Shown here piece by piece: positions 46,471 through 57,300 of a stretch of DNA of 64,000 bases. A program made the position numbers and the translations under genes. The notes beneath the pieces are model-generated. The model searched no databases. It was not told the origin of the DNA and was given only the letters and a program-made list of their open reading frames with translations. This DNA is from Rallus limicola. Taxonomy: Eukaryota; Chordata; Aves; Gruiformes; Rallidae. The stretch's first letter is position 1. Each line of letters opens with the position of its first letter. The stretch lies in assembly GCA_022605955.1 (NCBI GenBank), contig JAKCOZ010000012.1, forward strand, positions 20,617,015 to 20,681,014. Direction: 5' to 3'.

Positions 46471-47653
46471 AGAGGAGGAGGTCAGGCAGGAGGAGAGCAG
46501 GTGAAGCCTATTAATGTGACCAACAGAAAGATAATTCATATGTCCCTGGTTAAAGGTTGGCCCTCTCTAACACCCTTGCAGGGCTAATGCACCCCCCCTG
46601 AGTTAGAAATACACACGCCAAAATGGAACTCTGTCTTCTGGTACTTCACAACATAAGGGAGAATAGTGTCAGTCAGTTGGAGGCCAAAAACATACCATAG
46701 GTGTGCAGGTGAAACTCATGTCACAAAGTTTGGCATTGGAAGTATTCACTGAACAGTACAGGAAAAACCTCCATCTCAGTAAATTCCAATATACTTAAAA
46801 GATAATTTAGAAAACAGTAAGGAGTCAAGAATGTTTAGTCTTTTATTGCCTGCTCTTGATGCACATGTGGAGTCTTGTTTGGACACGCACGCCTTTCTTT
46901 AGACTGAAATATTCTCTACCTTTGTACAACACAATAAACAAGACTATTTTCATCCATCTGCCAGATATGACACCCTATGAGTAAAAGATCTGCATGTCAT
47001 CAAATCCTGTGCTGAGTGGTTTTCCTTTAAAGACACCGTTTTCAATTTATCTCAAAGTCCAGCTTAGCTCCGAGTACCACCAAACTGTATCAACATTATA
47101 GGATTATGAAGTGGGATCACTTACCCTGTCAACTCTGGCTTCACATTGGTACTTCCAGCAGAGCAGGTGCTGTATTTTATTAGTTACAGAGATTCATTGT
47201 GCATCCAAAACCTGCCCTCTGCACCCTGCTTTTATAATAGGATTCAGTACCGCTGAGCAAATACCACCTCCGTAACATATATGAAATACGGGAAGATAAT
47301 AGGAGCAGGATAAACCCTCTGATTAGGTATAGTGTGCACAGTGAATCAGAAATACAGAGATGCTTTGCAAGGTGGGGAGGAAGGCAAATGTGTTTAAGGT
47401 CTGCTGTGAAGGCCCAGGAAACCCTGCTTAAAGGATTTCAGTCCTCCGAACCTGTAATCCTTACCAAAGGCCTGAATGCAATCACAGCTTCAGTACATTC
47501 CATGCTGGACTTCAGTTAAATTCTTAACATTGCAGTCAAAAAGGGGGAAAAAACCCCAAACAAATCCAGTGTACTAGTTGTTAGCAACCTCTAAATAATG
47601 AGCTGACAGCAATCCCCCAGCCCAAGCAGCTTAATCCATTTGTTTCCACTTAC

Positions 47654-47750
47654 CTCCATTTGTCTCTTGGATATTTCAAGCAAAGGCTCATTTTGTCCTG
47701 CAGATTCTGTGCCGCTGCTCGGTATTGTCTTGCCTGATTATAAAAAGGCT
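47654..47750 (-). CDS. Best internal coding-exon candidate, 97 nt; protein not recognised
   Basis: On the - strand a pyrimidine-rich tract ('gctttcctcttccttttggtcaag') ends in AG before the segment. The segment ends in an excellent donor, ATGGAG|GTAAGTGG. Between them one frame is open for 31 codons: PFYNQARQYRAAAQNLQD, then KMSLCLKYPRDKWR and a split Arg/Ser codon (phase 2-2). The composition (Gln/Arg/Ala-rich helix, then a basic KYPRDKW stretch) looks like a real protein, but I cannot name it. A competing reading exists. The + strand is open from 47635 to 47892 without an ATG and has its own acceptor-like 'ttttgtcctgcag' at 47703, so both strands cannot be coding. I favour the - strand because both of its splice sites are strong. 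Confidence 0.42.
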
Positions 47751-49440
47751 CTTGACCAAAAGGAAGAGGAAAGCAGTACGTAACACAAACACGGAGGCCC
47801 AAGAGGAAAGCTACACCCTAAAGACCAGCGCTAATAGCAACTGCGAGACAGGGGAAGAGAGAACACTCCCAGTTACTAACTTTTTCCATTGATACATCTG
47901 TTACAAAACAATTTTGCTGTAAACTTCTCTTCCTTCTTGCACGCGATGCTTTGCTGGATGTGTAGACCTCAGACAAACTACGTGATGAGTGTGGGGTTTG
48001 TGGGTTTTTTTCTGGACCGAGTAAGCAAATTAGTGAAATATAAACTAGAAGCTCAGCTGACTGCTTTAAAAGTACACTGCTAGGCAGTACTTAATCACGA
48101 GGGTGCCTTTGTCCTGATTTCAGATGGTTTTTTAAATTCAAAAGTCTTCAATAGAAGCAGAGTCATATTTGAAATAACCACATATGGGACTTTCTGGCCA
48201 GAAAGCCTTAGTGCAGCAGAGGTGAACGTTTAGATGATTAATAACTTAATTTTTTAAGAGCTTGATAGGCAGGCAGGGAAAATATGCCAAACTCTCCTTG
48301 CTTCAGCGGGATTTTTAGTGCCAGAAAAGAGCTGCGTTGAGAAGGAAAGCTCATGATTTCACCTCTAAAGACTTTAAGGCTCGAGAGTCGTGCGGAGGGG
48401 CAGAGTGGGATTTACTGCAGCAGCAGGAGCTGCTGGGCCCAGCTGTGTTTTCACACCCTTGCCTCGGTGGATTTAAGCTTCTCCAAGCTCCAGGGCTGTT
48501 TCTCAGTGTAGTCATGGGGTAGCTATGCATGTGTGCCCACAAAGGCTGCATAGAAACTTTTGTCACTGACATTTAAGATGTGGCTTGGAACAAATAGCAA
48601 ACAATGTGGTTTGAATTAAAAAGTTTTGACAGTTACATTTTGCCAAACGTTAGTCAGAAAGGAAAACTGATGGATGTGTCATGTTTGAAAGTTCCCAGGG
48701 TGCAGTAAACTCATTTGTTTTCAAAAAGTTTAAGATCAGATTTTCCCCTAGCCTCAGAATAAATCTGGAACTACTTCAGGGAGCCTGGCAGAAATTAAGG
48801 TCGTTCCATTCACCAGGGTAAATGAAATCTGCCTTGAGCCCAGAGCCAGAAAAGACTGTATCCAGTAGCAGAGGTGTGAAAGGACCGCTGCAGGCAGTAA
48901 AGGCTGAGAGTGGTCATATTAAAGATATTCTTCTCCCTGACCTTAACCCTCTCTGTGACATCTTGCTATTGCCGTTTTCCATCTCCACGCACTGAGGTGA
49001 TATGCTGATGGGCTTTTTAAAAGTTATGTAAGGAGACACACAAACCATGTTCAAAGTTGGTAAGCTAGCTTGTGGGAGAAAGGAGTCTTCTAGTTCCCAC
49101 CTGTGATAGTCAAAAAGGTCTGAAAGTATTTGGTTCCCAAATGCCCTTGGACCCAAGGGAGCAGGTGTGCTGGTATCCTTGGTGCTCCTTGAAAACTGCA
49201 GTCACTGTCTCCTCCAAGTCTTGTTTTCTGAGGGAGTTTTCCTCTGTGTGCTCCTCTCTGCTAGCAGCAAACCAGAAAGCCTTCCCATCCAGACTGCCAA
49301 CCAGCAGTCATTCAGTAAGTGATGGCCTCGGGATGCAAGCCCAGGAGAGGCAGAATTGTCCCCAGCCCTGACTTAGCCATTTTCCTTAAGGTGAGAACTG
49401 CTCATTGGGCAGGAGTAATGTCCCCCTCCAGCCAGAGTTA
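47751..49440. other. Non-coding stretch, nothing recognised
   Basis: Apart from a + strand open frame over 47751-47892 that overlaps the exon candidate's upstream side, no gene, repeat or regulatory site stands out. Open frames at 48337-48572 are opposed on both strands and have no splice support. Confidence 0.5.
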
Positions 49441-49492
49441 GATGTGTGTCCTTATATATAAAACCAGATGTGTGTCCTTATATATAAAACCA
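49441..49492. repeat. Perfect 2 x 26-bp tandem duplication with TATA-like core
   Basis: The unit begins GATGTGTGTCCTTATATATA and continues AAACCA. Two copies are identical and adjacent (49441-49466, 49467-49492). Each carries TTATATATAAAA, a good TATA-box-like core. Perfect identity implies a recent duplication. No downstream initiator or open frame supports promoter use. Confidence 0.95.
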
Positions 49493-50269
49493 GACCTCTG
49501 TAAACAACAGAGGAGCAACCACTTATTTTAAAGAGTCTGTCTGGATTATTCCTTTATGACTGCTCCTTTTGGTCTGGCACACCATGCCATTGCATGGCAG
49601 TGTGCTCTCCCCTACCCCCCTTTATTATTTTGTCTCAGAAAAAGCATCTGGCAGTGCTGCCTTTGTGGGTGGTTAAAAGCTTGACACACCAACTCCGAGT
49701 AACTGAACCAGGTTAATGGTAGAATGTCATTTACATGCCTCCCAATTACTTTTAATGAGCTTGGTTGGTACAGGAGCTTGGAGTAATGACCAGATATGGA
49801 TTTGTTTGGCTTCTACTTTCTCTCTGTTCAAAAGCTGGTCACTTTACAAAGGAAAGTCAGTGGTGTAAATCCAGTACAATTATTTTTAAGCTACTGGTTC
49901 ACAAAGGGCCTTTACGTAGCTTGGTGCAGAATATTTTCTTCCTCATTATAAATGCAGTGTTGCCAACAGCAAAGATAACTGTATCCTGATTACTAAACCT
50001 TGCTACACATACAAGCAAGGACAGGGTTTATAGAGAAGCCTCGAAAAGCCGGAATCAAAACTCAATCCAGAGGCTAGTTACTGCCCAAACAAGTGAAATT
50101 GTCCTGTTGTCCCTTCTAGGTATCATCCTGTATATTAATTTTATTAATACTTGAGCATAATACATATTTAGCTATTACAATCAATTATAATTAATTATGT
50201 TATTACATCTTATTCTGTACATACCCTCTTTTGCATTGCTGCTTGCCTGCACGCATGGTGAGCTGGGTC
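49493..50269. other. Non-coding stretch, AT-rich at 50125-50220
   Basis: 50125-50220 is almost free of G/C and rich in AATTAAT-type cores. No gene recognised. Confidence 0.5.
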
Positions 50270-50760
50270 AGGGAGTTAAACGGGCAGGGAAGTAATTCCA
50301 CAGATTGAGAACAAACTGTCTTCTGCCCATGCACTGCCCTGAACCAGGTCTCTTGGAAGGCAGAGAGCAACAGCGCTGTCACTAGGTGAGCAGTAGGAAT
50401 GGGTGGCTCAGGACATTGTGTGTGAGGAGCCAGGTTATCTCATGTGATTGTAAAATTGTCTAACTGTGTAGAACGGTTCAACCAGGAAGGCCCGGGGACA
50501 GACAAGTGCTGAAAATTGTCAGTTTTGGAAGTTTATTCTTGGGTATTTGTATCTAGTCTATGAGAGGGAAAGACTGAAACCAGCCTGTACTCAGTTAACT
50601 CCATAGCATCTCAGGCAAATTGTCCAAAGAAAGAGATAGGTCCTGCAGGTAGCTGACTCTCAGGGCAATGGATTTGCTATCCTGGAAATGCCCTGACTGT
50701 GGAGGGAGCAAGACTTGACCTTTTAAGACAGCGTTGCAGTGATTGCAGGTGAACAGGCAC
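50270..50760. repeat. Possible ancient LINE/SINE-type relic
   Basis: Phrases such as 'gggaagtaattccacagattgagaac' (about 50288-50313) and 'ctgactgtggagggagcaagacttgacc...gcgttgcagtgattgcaggtg' (about 50693-50751) resemble the order of an old sauropsid repeat containing AATTCCACAGTCTGGGG and GCGTTGCAGTAATCCAGGTG. I cannot name the family. The middle is not recognisable. Confidence 0.3.
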
Positions 50761-53639
50761 ATTGACATCAAGCCAAAGGGAACTGATTACTCCAACGCTG
50801 CATGGAGATGCCATCGTTGCAATTTAATAACAAGGTGACCTAGAAGGGCTTCAGCTGGAGACTGACTCAGTAGGGCAGTTGTCGGGCACCCATCACTGAT
50901 CCAGCTGGCTGTTCCACATTGTGCCTGAACAGCAGGAACTGTGGGGGAAAGCCAGGCACAGGTGGGAGGGTGCTCAGAAGGATGAGGGCACTGGAAGTCC
51001 CTATTCTCCAGCCTGGACACACCTCTGGCGTGCTGGCAATATGGGTGTATTTTTACATCTGTTGGCCTTAACGCGGGGCAGTTCAGTAGAGCTAAGCACA
51101 GCTCTGGGCCAGCAGTGCTCCAGGCAGGCTTTAATTCTTCAAGATAAGGTCATTACTGATTTGTTGTGCTTGCCTCACTGACATGTTTTCCTGATCATCT
51201 TATTCACCAAGTGTGGCCCTTCGCACACCAGGGAGCTGTTACAGTGGGAAACAGATTTCTTTGTGAAGCTTTAAATGAGATTTGTTTTCTTTTTTTTTTT
51301 TTTTGTTCATTTGGAAGAAGCTCTGTGCTGACATGTCAACATGGGGTTTTTTCCATCTGTATGTGTTTATCCTTGAATTAGAGCATCTCAGAAGCTGGAG
51401 ATGGGGAAAATCATTTTAGTTCATCTAATCTATCCAGGAGGTCAAATACGAGATGGGCCACTGTAATGTATTTTCCAGAGGTAAAGTGTCGCTTCTAATA
51501 TTTTGAATATAGAATAAAATTTGAAATACAGAAGACTTGTTTAGCTCCATAGATATCTTTCTCTTTGAAGGACATTTGCAATGGCCTTTGTCTCAGTGGT
51601 AACTATAATGCCATTGTGTCACCCCCATTCATCTGTGCAGTATTGACACTTTCCCTTTCAAAATCAGCTTTTAATGAATGTTGACCAAGTGCAGCCAGAT
51701 TCTTTGTTCTACTGTTGTTCATGCTTCCTACTGACAGACCCTCTAATTCCATCTTTTTCTTTGCCTTTTAATTGAAACACAGCTTTGCAGGTCAAAACAT
51801 TATAGGGCTGTCTGTTTTATGCAACTCTGATCCCCATCCTTGCCTCTGTGGAGCATCAGTGGCTTGCAGACCACAGTTTGATGCCTATCTATCTCAGTTC
51901 CCACGCCCTGCTTCTGCCAGGCTGAACATGTAAGCTTAAGTACTTTCCCCTCTGAATGTGCATCAGAAGGCACTTCCACAATGGTGGCATTTCATGGCCA
52001 AGTCTTGTATCCCTGCTCCTTGTGGGATACAGGACTTATAGTACTTAGCCCACAGCAATTCACCCTTAACAGACACGTACTCAAAAAGGTGGTGTTGAGG
52101 ATTCGCACGCCTTTGGCTGTACATAATTTGCTCAGAGTAATTTGCTGATAGTCCGTGACTATCAGATCAAACCTGCTAACTCAGATGCTTCAGTGTCACA
52201 TGCTTCACATGATCCGATGTTAGAAACTTCACTGTTAGAAACTCAGGTTTCCTCTGGAGTTAAGGCTGTAGGTGATATAACAGCTGAGCAGTCATTTTCC
52301 AAGTCTATTTTCTGGATTTATGCCCTCAAACCTTGCCTGTTAGTCTCTTAACTCTGAAAGCACTCTATAGGCTTGGGCCACAGAGAGAGTATAGGTTAAT
52401 ACACAGTTTTACATAGCATAGATAGATGTGAAGTGCGGTGGTGTCCACTGCAATGAAGTACTAACAAACTCCATAGAGCAGTGGAGCTCGCTGGTTGTAC
52501 TCAGCTTCGTTTGGGAACAGAGATCAGTGCAAATTAAATTCGTTCTCACAATAGCAGTGGGATCCCTGGGAAAGCAGAGAGGAACTGGAAAAGGGCATCT
52601 TAGAAAAGATGTTACAAAGTGATTTCGAGAAGATTAAAGGATGACGTAAAATACTAGCAACCATGAAAAGCCTGGAGGCTACTCTTAATATTATGAAGCC
52701 GGAAAATTTACTCTTGGGAAGCAAAAGAGGAAAATAGAAACAGAGGAATCAATCCGTACTTAGAGAAGGGTGGATTGTAAATTCATTGCAATCAGCAGCA
52801 ATTTTTGCACAATATGTCAGGCCCATATAGCTGTGTTGTAACCATTGGACAGGAATGTTAAAGGTTCAGAAAACACATAAAGGCATTCCTGTTACAGAGG
52901 CAGAATGTGCTGTCCTTTGCTTTGCTGACAGGGTTGGAAACAAGGGATGTCACCTGTCCCTTGGGCCTCCTAGGTAGCTACAGGGCTGGGGTCAGCAGGC
53001 AACAGTAGAGTTAATTAAGCGCAATAATGTGATGAGGATGAACAGTGAGTCAGCGAAGTGAGGAGTTGACATTTTCCCTCCTATTCAGTAAAATATTAAA
53101 GCCTCTTTACATTATTTTCTTCTTTCTTTTTTAAAATCCTTTTTTTGAAGCGAGACCCAGAACACCCTCCACTCCATGTCTTCTTCAAGAAAATCCCACG
53201 CACACTACAGTTTTGTGATGTTTGAAAAAACTATTGATATTTCTGACATAATCTGAAAAATGCATCTTGTGGGGATCACACCGAGGCAGCCGTTTCACAA
53301 CCTTTTCAGGGCAGCTGTTTACAGCAGCACAGGAAGTTTGGAGCAAGGTTCGACCTTGGATCAACAAGTGGGTTTCCTTAGATGGTGACACATGAATGCG
53401 TTCCTCCTCTCATCGGTCAGGGGCTCATTTATACTTGACCAAAACTGCCCTGTACAGGTGATTTTGGCAGCCTTGCCATCATGCTCTTGCCTCCCATGTA
53501 CCTTGTGGAGCTTCCCTGCAGCTCATGCCCTCTGAAGGGTGCTGACAGGGAGCGTCACAGCCCAGAGGGGCTCAACGCTCCTCTGAGAAAAAACACGTTT
53601 TCTCATGGAGCGTCGCTTCCTTCGAGAAGTTTGGAGTTT
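50761..53639. other. Non-coding stretch, no gene recognised
   Basis: 15 T at 51290-51304. A stretch at 51400-51485 ('ttttagttcatctaatctatcc...') faintly recalls an old CR1 antisense tail but is not called. 53100-53160 is T-rich. Nothing else is recognisable. Confidence 0.5.
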
Positions 53640-54010
53640 CCCAGGTGCTACACGCGCTCCTTTCGGGCTGACTACTGTCCTCCCTGCGCTCCGGCACCCC
53701 AGCCCGCGGAGGGAAGGGCGGGCTCCGGCACCAGCTGCGGAAGGGCGGCGGGCGGCGGGCAGGGCGGCGGTTCCCCCGCCAGCCGAGAGGCCGCCGCGAG
53801 ATGGCGCCGTCCCCATTGTAATGAGCGCCCGCCGCCGCCTTCCCCTCAGCCCGGGCTTGGCTGGGCGCTGCGGACTTTCGCTGGTTCAGGATCACTTCTT
53901 GTCACCGCGGCCCGGTCTGACCGTCCCGGGCTGTGGCTGACCACGGTTCTCCTCACCGCAGGATGGCCAGCCCTGCTAGGTGGTGGGACAGCCCCGGCCG
54001 CCCGGGGATC
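53640..54010. promoter_or_regulatory. CpG island, best promoter candidate of the window
   Basis: A compact block of very high G+C and CpG ('gaagggcggcgggcggcgggcagggcggcgg', 'gaggccgccgcgagatggcgccgtc', 'gagcgcccgccgccgcc') lies in AT-richer DNA. GGGCGG Sp1-type sites are at about 53716, 53741 and 53762. 'gcgagatggcgcc' at 53797-53809 resembles the YY1 site (AAGATGGCGGC) often found just downstream of the start of TATA-less promoters. The ATG within it opens only a six-codon frame (MAPSPL). On the - strand CCTGCG|GTGAGG near 53957 could be a first-exon donor. On the + strand a 231-codon frame (53481-54176) spans the island but has no protein-like content beyond GC bias. Direction is unresolved. 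Confidence 0.62.
53797..53809 (+). promoter_or_regulatory. YY1-like site within the CpG island
   Basis: GCGAGATGGCGCC matches the AnATGGCG core of YY1, with a mismatch in the last positions. On housekeeping promoters this motif usually points in the direction of transcription, which would favour the + strand. Confidence 0.35.
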
Positions 54011-54231
54011 GCTAGCATGGCACCTGACTCCTTCAGCAGCAATGAATGAGCACCGGCTGGGCTCGGCCCATGGTGTGTTATGGCTTAGCAAGGCACAAGC
54101 CCAACTCCGAGCTGCACCGCAGTGCCCTCCTGATGTTACTCGGGACAGTCTGCCCAGAAGCAGCTATCGGTGCTGAAGGCTTTTGTGAGCCTTCTCAATT
54201 ATAGCAAATGCACCTTGAAAACAAACAGTAA

Positions 54232-54334
54232 AAAACCCCCCACAACCCCACCCCAAAAAAACATCAACCCCAAACATTAATAGTGCAGCCAGCAATGTGG
54301 AAAGGATATTATTGGGGGGGGGGGGGGGGGGGGG
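54232..54334. repeat. C-rich tract followed by a run of 21 G
   Basis: 54236-54275 is A/C-rich with several C runs (CCCCCC, CCCC, CCCC, CCCC). 54314-54334 is an uninterrupted run of 21 G. The two could pair or form quadruplex or i-motif structures. Exact G length is uncertain in any sequencing method. Confidence 0.9.
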
Positions 54335-57300
54335 TAACTGCACTTTGAGGGAGAATGGATACTTCTATGCAGTTGACAGAAAATCCCAAGTTAGATGTGT
54401 AGGGACATTCAGATCATCCTTATAAATGCAGCATCAAATTCTTGTTTCCAACAAAAGACTGCACTTGTGTCAGGTGCTTTCAGAGCATAATACATCTTTC
54501 TTGACAGAAATTTTTCAGCGCTTACAAATTTTTTGAAGGTTATTGTTTCTCCTGCATTTTGTTCACAGTTAAAAGTATCTGGATATTTGTTTTGATAGAA
54601 ACAGATGAGTGTTTTTTAGAGTCCTGCTATTTTTGTAATTCATGGCAAATGCGTCACAAATTATGTGTTCTAGGAAACGAGGTTTCCTATCATCCCTTCT
54701 ACTGGTTGTTGCCATTTAATTTCATTGGTGCACCTCTTGTTGATTTAGTGTGGGACACAGTTAATCTTTACAGTTTCTTTTCCATTTATTTTTCATAAAC
54801 ATCTGTTAATGTCAGTTCTAATTCACTTCCTCCTTCCACTAAATTTTATTTGATCTGTATCCTCATGAATGTCTTTTGCACGTTAATAACTGTTCTTGCC
54901 TTTCCATGAAGCTTCTCCATCCTGTGTTAGGGTTTGTCAAAAGGGGAGTCTGGTTGAGACATCAGGATTAGAAACACAGAGGTGGAAAGGGCTGATGCAA
55001 TGGTGAATACAGATGGGAATGCTGCAGAGGGTAAGGAAGGTGGCATTACCTCTGCAGTAAGCCGGGCAAGCTTGTATCTCTGTGCAGCTGGTGTCGAGTC
55101 CTACTGACAGTAGCTTCAAAGGCACATTGAAAATTTGGGAGTAAAGAGCCATGAAAATACCAAAACCTTTGAAAACCTTACCTGCAGGGATAATTTGTGG
55201 GGCAGCTTTGTGAATTTAAGGAAGTCTTAAAAACCCTAGAGAAAGAATACAAATTGGATAACATAGCAATCTTTGATCTGCTAAAATAAATGTAAACAGA
55301 TAGTTGAGGGTAGTCAAATGTAAATTTACAATAAATTTCAAAATCCTAACAAAATCCTAGAATTCACTGTCAGATAAATTCTCTGGAAGCCTTGGTGGAC
55401 ATCCATCCTTTGGACTTTAAATGCGATCTGCTCAAAAATCCTGTAATTTAATGTGGTTCTGCTACATTTGCTGAGCATCACTCGTTATAAAAAGAAGAAC
55501 TGTAAAAATACAGTTTCTTCTTATAAGACCAGCAAAGGCACCCAAGAAAAACACTTCCAGGTAACGTGCAAAAATACAAACAACCTGTCCTAATGATAGG
55601 AAATTCCTATTATAGGAAATTTCTTAAATTAGAAAATAATATTTAGAAAGGCTGAGATTAAAGAAGTGGCCCAGAGGCTACTCCAACATATCAAATGATT
55701 CCTCATGCAGCCAAGTTCACTGGGAGGTTGTGAGCAGTGCTGAGTGGGCATAAGATGCAATCTCATGTCCTCTGGATAAAAAACACAGTTAAGCTCGTGC
55801 ACTGTTGGATTACAGGTGTGCATACTAGAAGTGAAAGGGGAAGGCGTTATTTCCATGCCCAGTCAGAACCTTGCTAAAATTCCCTATGGTAATACAAAGT
55901 CACCCTGGGATTTTATGCCCAAGTGTGGATAGCTGAAATAAGGTCCTTGCTGATTCCCTTCCAACCTTATTTATCTATTCATCGTACCTAACTTTGCCTG
56001 AGGCAAAATATCTTGTCTTTCTCATGGGCAATGCCTGAGACTGTGGGCACAGCCTCCCCAGGACTGCTAACTCCTTGGGCAATCTTGGGAATTTCTGCTG
56101 TGCTCTCATCTGCCGATGGCATTTGGTGCTACCAAGGTGAAATGAAAACCCTGTCACCTCTTTTATGCAACACTGGCTTGGATAATGCCTATCCCCAGGT
56201 AACATTTACACCTTGCCTTGCCAACTTTTTATCAGTGTTGCTGTGCAAAGGTCTCTCCTTGCAATTTCCACCCTAGAAGAGCTGCATTTTAACAGGGAAG
56301 AAACTGAATCCTGTAACCCAAGCTGCATGTGATGCGGATGAGTAAACTATGGGAAAACATGGGACACGACACCAGCTCCAAGACAAGAACAAACAAACAA
56401 ACAAACTTGATATTTACCTGCTCAGTCAAATGGGTCAGGGTTTAAGAGTCTTTTCTTGCTGCTAGTGTAAAAAAACCTAACCAGACCTGACCTAAATTCC
56501 TTTGAAATGACTGTACATTATTGCCCAATTCCTTTAGGTTTCTCAGCATAGATGCAACTGGATAGGTGACTGCTGCCAGTGTAACAGTTTGGAAAGGAAA
56601 TAAAAGACCCATTAATCCTTTGAAAAATCCACGTGTGTTTCACCTTGGGGCTCTATGCTCAGTGTGACCTCAGTTTACATCCATTATTCACACAGAAATG
56701 TCTTTAGCCCTGTTGCTGGGCTTCACTGTCGGCGTCCCGGTAGCCCTTGCCAAGGGCAGTCATTGAATATTTCTCCTGTTGGCACCCTGTCTTGGGAGCT
56801 GAAGATCTGCAGCGTACCAAGGGCTAGTCACATCTGCTGCAATGGATTTTGGGGGGGAGTTTCTTCCTGGTTTTTCGCTGTTACCTGTCTCCTAACTTCT
56901 TATCGCAAAGCTGATTGTGGCCCTGCAGCCTTGGTCACAGGGGAATGGCAGTTTCAGTGGCTTATGTTGGATAACATCCAGAATTTTCCTTTTGTGGGAC
57001 TGAAAATGGCACTGAGAGGTTTCCACATACTTCATGCCATAAACATTTTAATACAGCTAATGCATTGAAAAGACATAGCTACCGTATGATACATCTGAGA
57101 CACGGGCACTTACCCAAAGTAATTCTCTCTGCACTTATTTCTTTGGGGTGATGATGATGAGGGATTTCCTTTAACATCTATAGCGGACACCTGGGCCCAC
57201 AATGTTCTTTTTAGAAAGGTTATTTCAACAATAGATAGATACTTTCTTGTCATTATACACAGCACAGTGTCTGTTTCCAGACTCATTGCTTTAGTAGAGA

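Larger units (their letters stand above)
43311..47653. other. Non-coding stretch, no gene recognised
   Basis: 45410-45600 is very T-rich. A possible terminal exon is at 46065-46365 and an old repeat-like phrase at 46405-46470 (both listed). Nothing else is recognisable. Confidence 0.5.

Noticed and set aside
51400..51490. Faint resemblance to a CR1 antisense tail
   Set aside because: Only a few short words match, and the diagnostic GGTTGGAAGGGACC block is absent.
53481..54176. 231-codon + strand open frame, the longest in the window
   Set aside because: It lies over a CpG island where stop codons are rare. Frames on the other strand are also open, the composition is simply GC-driven, and no domain is recognisable.
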